Shown here: in pieces, positions 6,935 through 14,767 of the stretch
Layout: every line of letters starts with the position of its first letter
How positions within the stretch are numbered: position 1 is the stretch's first letter
Assembly (NCBI RefSeq): GCF_051521505.1
Contig: NZ_CP150356.1
Coordinates: 8,246,001 to 8,310,000 of the forward strand
Length of the DNA stretch: 64,000 bases
Reading direction: 5' to 3'
Source of the DNA: Sorangium sp025924095
GTDB taxonomy: Bacteria > Myxococcota_A > Polyangia > Polyangiales > Polyangiaceae
Translations under genes and position numbers: made by a program
The notes under the pieces: generated by a model
The model's database searches: none
What the model was told of the DNA's origin: nothing
What the model saw: the letters and a program-made list of their open reading frames with translations, nothing else

Positions 6935-9243
6935 GCGTCGCCGGGAGCGACCAGCAGGATGGCGTATCCGCGGTCGGGTGCGCCACCCACGATGAGCACG
7001 CTCGCGAGGGCGCCGCTCGCGAGCGCCGCGACCGCCGCAGCCGCAGCGAACCCGCCAGCGCCCTCGTGATCGCCTGCGCGCGGCGCCAGCGTGGAGCACG
7101 GAACCTCGGCCCACGGCGAGCCCCGCAGGCAGGCGACGATGCGCTCCGCCTTCCGCCCGACGAACACGGCGGCGGGCGTCGGGACGCTGGGCTGCACGCG
7201 CTGCGCGACAGCTTCGGGAGGGCCGGGGGGCGCCGGCGCCGGCGCTCCCGCGAGCATCCCCGCGCCGTCGCCGCGCCAGGAGCTCCACCAGGCCACCGTC
7301 GCGATCGGGCGCGCCCCCCGCTCGCGCACTCGCGCGGCGCTCTCGAAGAGCAGCACGGCGGCGCCCTCGCTGCGCACGCCGCAGCTGACGACCTGCGAGC
7401 AGATCGGACCGAGGCACCGCTCGACCATGGGGCTCGCCTCCTCGACGCTGCCGGCGGCGAGCACCTCCCCTTCCCCGGCGGTGATGAGCTCGATGGCCGT
7501 GACCATGGCCGCCTCCGCGGTCGCGCCGAGATCGGCCATGGCGAACACCGGCCCGCGGAGGCCCAGGTAGATGGAGGCGTGCCCGACCGGTGACGAGGGG
7601 ACCAGGTTCGGGAAATCGGCGGGGCTCGCGTACTTCGCCCCCTTGTCGTAGATGCGCCGCATGTAGGCGGTCGAGGCGTCGACGCTGCCGAAGGAGGCGC
7701 CGACGATGGCGCCGGGCAGGGTGCGGCTCGGCGCGACGTCAGCCGCCGGGTCGTCCGCGCCGGCAGCGCCCTGAGCCGCGCCGCCGAGGCCGGCATCCGA
7801 GATCGCCGTGAGGATCGCGGACGTCGCCAGGCGGCCGGCGCGATCGAGCCGCCTCGCGCGCGCGAGATCGAGGTGCGCGCCCGTGTTGAAGGCGATGGGG
7901 CCCTCCGGTGGCGGAGGGCCGGGCTCGAGGTACGCGGCGCCGCCGCGGGACGCGAGGACGCCGAGCGGACCGATCGTCGCGGCCGCCGTCACGACGACCG
8001 AGCGCCGCACAGGCGCGCTGCCGACGCCGAGCGGCGGCGGAAACCGATCGGGCTGCGTGAACACGAGCACGCTGTCCGTGCCACCGAAGCCGAAGGAGTT
8101 CGACATCGCCGCCCGGATTGGCGCCTCGCGCGCCTCCTTGAGGTGCAAGAGCTGGCACGCCGGATCGACCTCCTCGAGGCCGCCGGTCGGCGGCATCACG
8201 CCGCGCGCGATGGCGAGGGCGGTGATCGCCGCCTCGACCGCGCCCGCAGCGCCGAGCGTGTGCCCGATCTGCCCCTTGGACGACGAGACGGCGATGCGGC
8301 TCACCTCGGCGCCGAGACAGGCGCGCAGGGCGGCGCTCTCCATGGCGTCGTTCAGCGGCGTCGCGGTGCCGTGCGCGTTGACGTAGTCGAGATCCGAGGG
8401 CGAGAGCGCCGCGCACCGGAGCGCGTCGCGCATGACGCGGGCGGCGGTGCGCCCCTCGCGCTCGGGGTTCGTGATGTGATGCGCCTCGGCGCCGGTCGCC
8501 CATCCGCGGAGCTCGACGATCGGCTCCGCTCCCCGCGCGCGCGCGGCATCCTCCGACTCGAGCAGCAGGAACGCCGCAGCCTCGCCCAGGTTCAGCCCGG
8601 CGCGCCGCCGATCGAACGGGCGGCACGGATCCGGATCGACGGCCGCGAGGGCGCCGAAGCCGGTGTACGTCAGCCGGCACAGGCCGTCGGCGCCCCCCGC
8701 GAGCACGCGGGTGGACAGGCCGGCGCGGAGCCAGGCCGCGCCCAGCAAGACGGCATTGGCGCCGCTCGAGCAGGCGCTGCAAACGCTCCTCACCCGGCGG
8801 AACGGGCCGACGACGGCGCGGACGTGATCGGCGGTCGACGAGAGCGGGTGCGAGAGCATCCGCTTCAAGGGAGCGATCGCGCTGGGATCGTGCGAGAGCC
8901 AGGCGAGCAGCTCCTCCGTCTCGAACATCCCGGCGGTCGTCCCGCCGACCACCAGGTCGACCGGCATGGCCCCGGGGTCGACGCCCGCGTGTGCGAGCGC
9001 CTCGCGGGCCGAGAGCACGGCCATCGCGTCGGTCCGAGACCACCCTTCCGCCTCGCCCGGCGGAGCGACCTCCTCGGCGGAGAGATCGCGGACCTCCGCG
9101 GCGATGCGCGCGCGCGTCCCGGGGATCTCGAACAAGGAGAGCGGCGCGAAGGCCCGGTCGCCTGCGATGAGCCGGTCCATCGTCGCCCTCGCCCCGCGCG
9201 CCAGAGGCGAGACGACCCCGATGCCCGTCACCCAGATTCGCAC
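6931..9243 (-). CDS. Beta-ketoacyl-ACP synthase with C-terminal degenerate KS half (770 aa)
   Basis: Residues 1-400 are a full KAS II-like condensing enzyme. They open MRIWVTGIGVVSPL and carry the Cys in SVCSACSSGAN (about residue 157) and the two His in YVNAHGTATPLND and KGQIGHTLGAAG. The remaining 370 residues contain a second KS-like segment (VGHASIYLGLRGPVFAMAD, then AIELITAGEGEVLAAG) without the nucleophilic Cys. Standard KAS II is about 410 residues, so this is almost double length. The ACP gene ends 25 nt before the start. With the second fused KS downstream, it probably extends a fatty acyl or polyene chain on that ACP. Confidence 0.87.
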   Translation of the reverse strand: MRIWVTGIGVVSPLARGARATMDRLIAGDRAFAPLSLFEIPGTRARIAAEVRDLSAEEVAPPGEAEGWSRTDAMAVLSAREALAHAGVDPGAMPVDLVVGGTTAGMFETEELLAWLSHDPSAIAPLKRMLSHPLSSTADHVRAVVGPFRRVRSVCSACSSGANAVLLGAAWLRAGLSTRVLAGGADGLCRLTYTGFGALAAVDPDPCRPFDRRRAGLNLGEAAAFLLLESEDAARARGAEPIVELRGWATGAEAHHITNPEREGRTAARVMRDALRCAALSPSDLDYVNAHGTATPLNDAMESAALRACLGAEVSRIAVSSSKGQIGHTLGAAGAVEAAITALAIARGVMPPTGGLEEVDPACQLLHLKEAREAPIRAAMSNSFGFGGTDSVLVFTQPDRFPPPLGVGSAPVRRSVVVTAAATIGPLGVLASRGGAAYLEPGPPPPEGPIAFNTGAHLDLARARRLDRAGRLATSAILTAISDAGLGGAAQGAAGADDPAADVAPSRTLPGAIVGASFGSVDASTAYMRRIYDKGAKYASPADFPNLVPSSPVGHASIYLGLRGPVFAMADLGATAEAAMVTAIELITAGEGEVLAAGSVEEASPMVERCLGPICSQVVSCGVRSEGAAVLLFESAARVRERGARPIATVAWWSSWRGDGAGMLAGAPAPAPPGPPEAVAQRVQPSVPTPAAVFVGRKAERIVACLRGSPWAEVPCSTLAPRAGDHEGAGGFAAAAAVAALASGALASVLIVGGAPDRGYAILLVAPGDA

Positions 9244-9268
9244 GCTCGAACGGCTCTCTGCGGCGGGA

Positions 9269-9535
9269 TCACGCGGCCGCGGTCGACTTGAGGATGTGGG
9301 CCACGAGCGCGTCCACCGATGCGAAGATCGGCCTCGCCTCGTCGCCCTCCGGGATGCGGACGCCGAAGCGCTCCTCCACGCTCATGGCGAGCTGGAGCGC
9401 GTCCAGCGAATCGAGGCCCAGCCCCTCGCCGAACAGCGGCGCGGCGTCGTCGATGTCGGCCGGCGTCTTCCCCTCGAGGTTCAGCTCCTCGACCATGAGT
9501 TCTTTTAACTTCTGCCGCACGTCCTGCGCGTTCAT
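9269..9535 (-). CDS. Acyl carrier protein
   Basis: 88 residues from ATG 9535, which has AGGGA 7 nt upstream; a GTG at 9559 would add eight residues. The 4'-phosphopantetheine site is the Ser in GLGLDSLDALQL, and the four-helix ACP pattern is clear (helix 1 VRQKLKELMVEEL, helix 2 after the DSL). The protein is acidic, as ACPs are. It is the first gene of the operon and would carry the growing acyl chain for the two ketosynthases downstream. It is probably a dedicated ACP rather than the housekeeping AcpP, since no fabD, fabG or fabF-type context surrounds it. Confidence 0.88.
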   Translation of the reverse strand: MNAQDVRQKLKELMVEELNLEGKTPADIDDAAPLFGEGLGLDSLDALQLAMSVEERFGVRIPEGDEARPIFASVDALVAHILKSTAAA

Positions 9536-9618
9536 GAGCACGTCCCTGCGGGGTAGCACAATCTCGCGCCATTCTACCAGGGGGCAGCGCTTTTTCTGAC
9601 GGTTTGGTAAAGAGGCCC

Positions 9619-10410
9619 ATGGCTCTCGTCGACTACGCCACCTCTGCAGGCGTCGCGCTGCTTACCCTCAATGATCCGCCCGTCAACGGGTACACCCACG
9701 AGATGATGAAGGACCTCGACGCGGCCATCCTCGAGGCCCGCTTCGACAACGATGTACATGTCATCGTCATCACCGGGCACGGCGAAAAGTTCTTCTGCGC
9801 CGGAGCGAACATGAACATGCTCCGCGAGTCGGATCCGACGTTCAAATACTACTTCTGTCTCCACGCAAACGAGACGCTGAGCCGCCTCGAGCACACGCCA
9901 AAGCTCTGCATTGCGGCGCTGAACGGTCACACCGTAGGCGGCGGCCTCGAGATCGCGATGGCCTGTGACCTCCGCATCGCCCGCAAGAACGCCGGAAAGA
10001 TCGGCCTCCCAGAGGTAGCGCTCGGCGTCCTTCCCGGCACGGGCGGCACCCAGCGCCTCGCCAGGCTCATCGGTAAATCCCGGGCGATCCAGCTGATCTG
10101 CGAGGGCCAGACGTTCGATTTCGAGACGGCGCTCGCGGTCGGCCTGGTCAACGACGTCTGGGAGACGGCCTCCCACGACGAGTTCATGGACCGGATCCTC
10201 GCGTACAGCCACACGTTCACGCTGCCGGATCGCGCGGCCCTGGCGGTCGGACGCATCAAGCGCGCGGTGCAGACAGGCTTCGAGGTCGGACTCGAACAGG
10301 GGCTCGCCCTCGAGCGAGAACTGCAGGCGGAGCTGTTCGCATCGGAGGATGCTCGCGAGGGGCTCGCCGCATACATGGAGAAGCGGAAGCCGGTGTTCCA
10401 GGGCAAGTGA
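9619..10410 (+). CDS. Enoyl-CoA hydratase/isomerase (crotonase) family protein
   Basis: 263 residues. ATG 9619 is chosen because AAAGAGG lies just upstream; a TTG at 9604 would extend it by five residues. Crotonase motifs are present: GEKFFCAGANMNML (oxyanion loop), AALNGHTVGGGLEIAMACDLRIA (second oxyanion Gly), then LPEVALGVLPGTGGTQRL with the Glu (PEV) used as catalytic base in hydratases. Enoyl-CoA hydration or isomerisation in fatty-acid metabolism is likely; the exact substrate cannot be told. It is divergent from the ACP operon, with 83 nt between start codons, so the two may share a control region. Confidence 0.88.
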   Translation: MALVDYATSAGVALLTLNDPPVNGYTHEMMKDLDAAILEARFDNDVHVIVITGHGEKFFCAGANMNMLRESDPTFKYYFCLHANETLSRLEHTPKLCIAALNGHTVGGGLEIAMACDLRIARKNAGKIGLPEVALGVLPGTGGTQRLARLIGKSRAIQLICEGQTFDFETALAVGLVNDVWETASHDEFMDRILAYSHTFTLPDRAALAVGRIKRAVQTGFEVGLEQGLALERELQAELFASEDAREGLAAYMEKRKPVFQGK

Positions 10411-10434
10411 GCTCACGTTGCACGTACCAGTGAA

Positions 10435-10456
10435 ATTTGTAGTTTATACTACAAAT
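10435..10456. promoter_or_regulatory. Perfect 22-nt AT-rich palindrome upstream of the sigma factor gene
   Basis: Two 9-bp arms, ATTTGTAGT and ACTACAAAT, flank a 4-nt loop. The site lies in the 113-nt gap after the crotonase gene, 67 nt before the sigma factor ATG. It is strikingly AT-rich for this genome and lacks the T-run of a terminator, so it looks like an operator for a dimeric regulator. Confidence 0.5.
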
Positions 10457-10523
10457 GAGCAACCTCCCTGGGGTGGTCTGACGATTTTCAAATCGGTGGG
10501 GGCTGCTGCACGTAAGTTCAGGC

Positions 10524-11372
10524 ATGCAAGAGCCTCTTGGGCACGTGCCGCTCCTGGAGCGGCCCAGCTTCGAGACCGTGTACACGGTTGGCCTGTCGTT
10601 TCTCCGGCAAGCGCTCCGCTGGCTCGGGGTGGCGGAGCGCGACATCGACGACGTCCTGCAAGACGTGATGATCGCTGCGTACCACGCCCTGGAAAGCTTT
10701 GATCCGAGGCGCAGCACAGACGGGGCACGCGCCGGCCACCCCCCTTCCGGGCACGACCCCAGCTCGGAGCGCAGGGCGCCGCAGACAGCGATCCCGCTCG
10801 GCGAACCCCTCAAGCGCTGGCTGTTCGGCATCGCGTGGCGACAGGTAGGCCACTACCGTGGGCGAGCCCATCGCCGCCGAGAGATCGCGGTCGGCGCGGG
10901 GACGAGCTGGCCGTTCGACCTCGCCGACCCAGGCTTGAGCTCGGAACAGCTGCTCGCGCGCGAGCAGAGCGGCCAGCTCGTCGGCCGGTTGCTGGGAGCG
11001 ATCGACCTCGAACGACGGGTCGTCCTGATCTTGCACGACCTGCTCGACGTGACGACCGCCGACATCGCGCGCGATCTGGACGTGAAGGAGAACACGGTGC
11101 GCAACCGCCTCCGGCTCGCCCGCGAGGACTTCCGCGTGGCGGTGAAGCGCATGAACGCCGAGGACCGGCGCGCGCTCCGCGATCCCTTGAGCCTCCCGGT
11201 CGCGGAGCGCTCACGAGCGGTGGACGGAGAGGCGCTCATGAGCGCGGCCAGGCTCGTCCCCGAGGTGCCGGATGCGATCCGGCGCAGGCTCTGGATCGCG
11301 GTGACGCGCGCGCTCGCCCACGCGCACACGGCCGGATCGAGCGCGCAGGCAGCCGCCGCGCCGCCCCTTTGA
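10524..11372 (+). CDS. ECF-type RNA polymerase sigma factor with C-terminal extension
   Basis: 282 residues. The sigma-70 region 2 helix is visible (FLRQALRWLGVAERDIDDVLQDVMIAAYHAL), and after a Pro/Ser-rich insert LKRWLFGIAWRQVGHYRGRAHRR completes region 2. Region 4 follows (LIGAIDLERRVVLILHDLLDVTTADIA-type spacing, then ENTVRNRLRLAREDF) as the -35-binding helix-turn-helix. About 75 residues extend beyond region 4, longer than simple ECFs, and could be a built-in regulatory tail. No anti-sigma gene is adjacent. The upstream palindrome may control it. Confidence 0.83.
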   Translation: MQEPLGHVPLLERPSFETVYTVGLSFLRQALRWLGVAERDIDDVLQDVMIAAYHALESFDPRRSTDGARAGHPPSGHDPSSERRAPQTAIPLGEPLKRWLFGIAWRQVGHYRGRAHRRREIAVGAGTSWPFDLADPGLSSEQLLAREQSGQLVGRLLGAIDLERRVVLILHDLLDVTTADIARDLDVKENTVRNRLRLAREDFRVAVKRMNAEDRRALRDPLSLPVAERSRAVDGEALMSAARLVPEVPDAIRRRLWIAVTRALAHAHTAGSSAQAAAAPPL

Positions 11373-11397
11373 GCGAGCACCGAGCACGTCGAGACGG

Positions 11398-11416
11398 GCG
11401 CCGCCGGGAGCGGCGC
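11398..11416. terminator. GC hairpin between convergent genes
   Basis: A perfect 7-bp inverted repeat (GCGCCGC / GCGGCGC, 5-nt loop) lies in the 59-nt gap between the converging sigma factor and metalloprotease-like genes. It has no T-tract; a bidirectional terminator is plausible. Confidence 0.35.
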
Positions 11417-11431
11417 GCGGATCGGGCGCGA

Positions 11432-12976
11432 TCAGTGCTCCAGCATCCTGCCGTAGTGCTCGGCGAGCGCCGCCCCACCGAGGCGGGAAAAGAAGGATGA
11501 ATAGCAGATCCAGATCGCCAGCCCGTTCATGTCGTCGAAGAGCGGCGGGAGATACGGGGGCGGGCGGATGATCCCGTCGGTCACGTGCGCGTGGAGAACG
11601 GGGACGTCCTCGTGCGCGACCTTCCCCACGAACAGGAAGGGAATGAGCATCGCTCGATCGTTCTGGATGGCAGCGCGCATGAAGGCGTAGTTGAGGACAA
11701 TCCCCTTGCAGTAGCAGGCGTCCTTCGTGAACGGCGCTCCCCCGGCGAGCACGCCGCCGCGGAAGACGCGCCGGGCATTCTGGAAGCACTCCTCTTCCTC
11801 GTAACCTTCGGTGCGGTACCACTCGAACACGTCGAGGAAGGACGCCCCGTCCTCCGCTTTGTCCACCGCGAGGATGCGGTCGTTCAGCTTCTTCGCGCGA
11901 CGCGGCGTGCTCCTGAAGGTGAGGATCTCGAGCAGGACGGCGAGCCCTTCCTGAACCGCCGTGGTGCGCGGAGGCCCCTTCGCCAGCCAGCGCGCCACAG
12001 GTTGAGCCTGACCGTTCAGGCTGGTCGCGACGTGCACCCACCCCTCGTGCGCCTCGAGGATGTCGACGTCGCTCCTGGAGAACATCGCGCCGCTCCTGAT
12101 CTTCACATAGTCGCTGCCAGCGGCGGCGTCCGCGAGGAGCGAGTCGTCCACGTGCACGCGGATCGACGCGCCGCCGAAGAAGCGGTCGAAGCGGCCGTTC
12201 AGCTCGAGCGCCGCCATCTCCGCCGTGATCTCGCGCTGCTGCGACGGGCCGAGCCGCTCACCGCCGATCGCCGTCAGAAGATCATAGAGCACGAACCCCA
12301 TGTCCCGAACGCTCGTCTTCCCGTCGGGCAGCTTGTCCTTGGGGGAGCCGTAAAGCTCGCGGGACAGGGTGTAAAACGCCTTCGTTCCCCGCCCCATGAG
12401 CATGGTCACGACCTTCCTGTACTCGTCCGCGGTCGTGCGGAGGATCTGGCCGAGCCGATCGCGCTTGCCGAGCTCCCGCTCGGCGTCGCGGAGGATCTCC
12501 TCGAGCTCGCGCTGCTTCGCCGCCGGGTCGAACCCGAGGTCGTCCAAGTAGGTCACCCTGGGAAGCTCGCGCTGCTTCGAGCGGAAAAACTGCTCCTCGA
12601 CCTCGGCTTCCCACCGGAGCGCCTGGAGGATCCGGATCGGGCGCTGCGCCTCAAGCACCCGCTGGGCCAGGGTCGCGAGGATCTCCTTGTAGGAACGCCA
12701 CGGCCCCGCGACCGGCGGAAGCGGCGCGTGCGGGATCGGTCCGTCGTGCAGGCTCAGCGACTCCAGCGGCGCCGACGGCGCTTCGCCGTTTGCCCCACCG
12801 TCCTCGTCAGGGCCGCCCTGTCCACCCGCCGCGGGGGCCTCGATGCCGTCCTCCGCCGCGCCGGTGCCGCCGCTGGACGGCTCGTCCGCTGGCTCGCTCA
12901 CCTTGAGCTCGCGCTGCGCCTCCCCGTCCGCCGCGTGCGTCCCCCTCCTCTCCCGGGCCTCAGAGCTCTGCGCCAT
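11432..12976 (-). CDS. QEGLA-motif (DUF1704 / MATCAP-like) putative metallopeptidase
   Basis: 514 residues. After an acidic, Gly/Pro-rich disordered N-terminus of about 90 residues comes a domain with HEGWVH (about residues 308-313), which fits a HExxxH zinc motif, and AVQEGLAV (about 339), whose Glu would be the third ligand. This is the signature of the family annotated as flavohemoglobin expression-modulating QEGLA proteins. The eukaryotic relatives MATCAP1/2 are tubulin carboxypeptidases. The bacterial substrate is unknown. No signal peptide is seen, so it is probably cytoplasmic. It is divergent from moxR, with 129 nt between. Confidence 0.8.
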   Translation of the reverse strand: MAQSSEARERRGTHAADGEAQRELKVSEPADEPSSGGTGAAEDGIEAPAAGGQGGPDEDGGANGEAPSAPLESLSLHDGPIPHAPLPPVAGPWRSYKEILATLAQRVLEAQRPIRILQALRWEAEVEEQFFRSKQRELPRVTYLDDLGFDPAAKQRELEEILRDAERELGKRDRLGQILRTTADEYRKVVTMLMGRGTKAFYTLSRELYGSPKDKLPDGKTSVRDMGFVLYDLLTAIGGERLGPSQQREITAEMAALELNGRFDRFFGGASIRVHVDDSLLADAAAGSDYVKIRSGAMFSRSDVDILEAHEGWVHVATSLNGQAQPVARWLAKGPPRTTAVQEGLAVLLEILTFRSTPRRAKKLNDRILAVDKAEDGASFLDVFEWYRTEGYEEEECFQNARRVFRGGVLAGGAPFTKDACYCKGIVLNYAFMRAAIQNDRAMLIPFLFVGKVAHEDVPVLHAHVTDGIIRPPPYLPPLFDDMNGLAIWICYSSFFSRLGGAALAEHYGRMLEH

Positions 12977-13105
12977 TACAATCGATTGCTAACACTGGCT
13001 CACCGGTCGGAGCAAACCTCCACGGAGCAGAACCGCGCCGCGGCGAGCGCTGGCTCCGCCGGGTCCTTGTCGGCATCGCGGCCTCGGGGTACGAGCCCTG
13101 CCCGT

Positions 13106-14140
13106 ATGAGCGATCCCGAGCACACGAACGACGCCGAGACGACCGCCGACGAGGCGTCGAGCTCCCTCTCGGATGCCGCGCTCCTCGAGCGCACAGCGGA
13201 AGGAGCCAAGCGGCTCCGCTCGGCGATCGCGGCGGCGGTGGTCGGGCAGGACGACGTGGTCGAGGCCATGCTGATCACGCTCGCCGCGCGCGGGCACGCG
13301 CTGCTCGTCGGCGTCCCGGGGCTCGCCAAGACGCTGCTCGTGTCGTCGCTCGCCAAGGCGCTCGACCTCAGCTTCGGGCGCGTCCAGTTCACGCCGGATC
13401 TGCTGCCCGCCGACATCACGGGGACCGACGTGCTGCACGAGCAGCACGGGTCCCGGAGCCTGCGCTTCCAACCCGGCCCCATCTTCCACAACCTCGTCCT
13501 CGCGGACGAGGTGAACCGGACGCCGCCGAAGACGCAGGCGGCGCTGCTCGAGGCGATGCAGGAGCGCAAGGTGACCGTCGGGACCACCACGCACGCCCTG
13601 CCCGACCCCTTCCAGGTGTTCGCGACGCGGAACCCGATCGAGCAGGAAGGAACGTACCCGCTGCCAGAGGCGCAGCTCGACCGCTTCCTGCTCGAGATCC
13701 ACGTCACGTACCCGAGCGAGGCCGAGGAGCGCGAGGTGGCGCGGAGGACGACCTCGGGGAAGCCGCCGGTGATCGCGGCGGTGCTCCGGGCGGCAGAGGT
13801 GCGTGCGATCGGCGGCCTCATCCCGAGGATCCCGGTGACCGACGAGGCCGTGGATCTCGCGGTGCGCCTCACCAGGGCGACGCGGCCGGGGACGGAGCGC
13901 GCCGCGCAGGAGGTCCGGGACTACGTGCGCTACGGCGCGGGGCCGCGCGGGAGCCAGGCGCTCGTGATCGCCGCCAAGGCGCGCGCAGCGCTCCGCGGCG
14001 AGGCAGCTGCAGACGTCGACGACGTGAGGGCGCTGCTGATCCCGGCGCTGCGGCACCGGATCGTGCTGTCGTACCGCGCCGAAGCGGACGGCGTGCGCGA
14101 CGTCGACGTGCTGAGCGCCGTGGAGCGATCGGCGCGCTGA
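13106..14140 (+). CDS. MoxR-family AAA+ ATPase
   Basis: 344 residues from ATG 13106. Walker A is GVPGLAKT (about residue 72) and Walker B is LVLADEVNR. The MoxR hallmark EAMQERKVTVG follows, then FATRNPIEQEGTYPLPEAQLDRFL with sensor 1 Asn and the characteristic PLPEAQLDRF. MoxR proteins are chaperone-like ATPases, usually paired with a DUF58/VWA protein needed for maturation of enzymes or envelope components. No DUF58 or VWA gene follows here: the next gene converges from the minus strand. The partner must be elsewhere. Confidence 0.9.
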   Translation: MSDPEHTNDAETTADEASSSLSDAALLERTAEGAKRLRSAIAAAVVGQDDVVEAMLITLAARGHALLVGVPGLAKTLLVSSLAKALDLSFGRVQFTPDLLPADITGTDVLHEQHGSRSLRFQPGPIFHNLVLADEVNRTPPKTQAALLEAMQERKVTVGTTTHALPDPFQVFATRNPIEQEGTYPLPEAQLDRFLLEIHVTYPSEAEEREVARRTTSGKPPVIAAVLRAAEVRAIGGLIPRIPVTDEAVDLAVRLTRATRPGTERAAQEVRDYVRYGAGPRGSQALVIAAKARAALRGEAAADVDDVRALLIPALRHRIVLSYRAEADGVRDVDVLSAVERSAR

Positions 14141-14165
14141 GCGCGCGTCCGTACCTCCCCGCCGC

Positions 14166-14687
14166 TCAGCGGGAGCGAGGCGCCGGCTGCTGCGCTTCCT
14201 TCACCGGGTCGACCGCCTTCATGGTCTTCAGATCCAGGGCGAAGCGCAACGTCCCCGGCCCACGCCCGTCCCAGCTCACCGCAACGACGCCGCTCTTCTT
14301 CAGGCCTGTCCAGCCGACGTCGCCGAGCAGCGATGTCACCAGCGCCGACAGCGAGGGCTCGTGCCCCACGAGCGCCAGCGGCTGCGGCCCCTGATACTGC
14401 GAGAGGAGGCGGAGGATGTCGGCGGTGTCCCGCGAGGGAGAGAGCTCGGCGACCACCGAGACCTCATCGGTCAGCTCGGCAGCCTCGGCGATGATCTCCG
14501 CGGTCTGCACCGAGCGCACGAGGGGGCTCGTCCAGAGCGCCGCAGGACATCGGCCCTTCTGCTTCGCGAGCCACCTGGCGACGCGCCGGGTCACCTTGCG
14601 ACCCTTGCCCGTCAACCAGCGACCGGCGTCACCGAGGTCGGGCGCGTCATCCACGGCCTGGCCGTGGCGAATGATGAGGATCTCCAT
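14166..14687 (-). CDS. SixA-like phosphohistidine phosphatase (histidine phosphatase superfamily)
   Basis: 173 residues. It starts MEILIIRHGQA, the RHG motif whose His forms the phospho-intermediate. The second catalytic His is in LALVGHEPSLSAL. LTGKGRKVTRRVARWL and LWTSPLVRSVQTAEII match the SixA branch of the superfamily. SixA dephosphorylates phosphohistidine, for example on HPt domains or phosphotransferase proteins. The C-terminal 30 residues after the domain are extra. It converges on moxR, with 25 nt between the stops. A second SixA-like gene lies after recA in this window. Confidence 0.83.
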   Translation of the reverse strand: MEILIIRHGQAVDDAPDLGDAGRWLTGKGRKVTRRVARWLAKQKGRCPAALWTSPLVRSVQTAEIIAEAAELTDEVSVVAELSPSRDTADILRLLSQYQGPQPLALVGHEPSLSALVTSLLGDVGWTGLKKSGVVAVSWDGRGPGTLRFALDLKTMKAVDPVKEAQQPAPRSR

Positions 14688-14767
14688 ACCGTGACCTTAG
14701 CCCGGGTGACCGCCAGCAGGGGAGCGCCGTGCGCGCGGACGAGGCGAGGGCGCCGGCCTCCGGGCCC

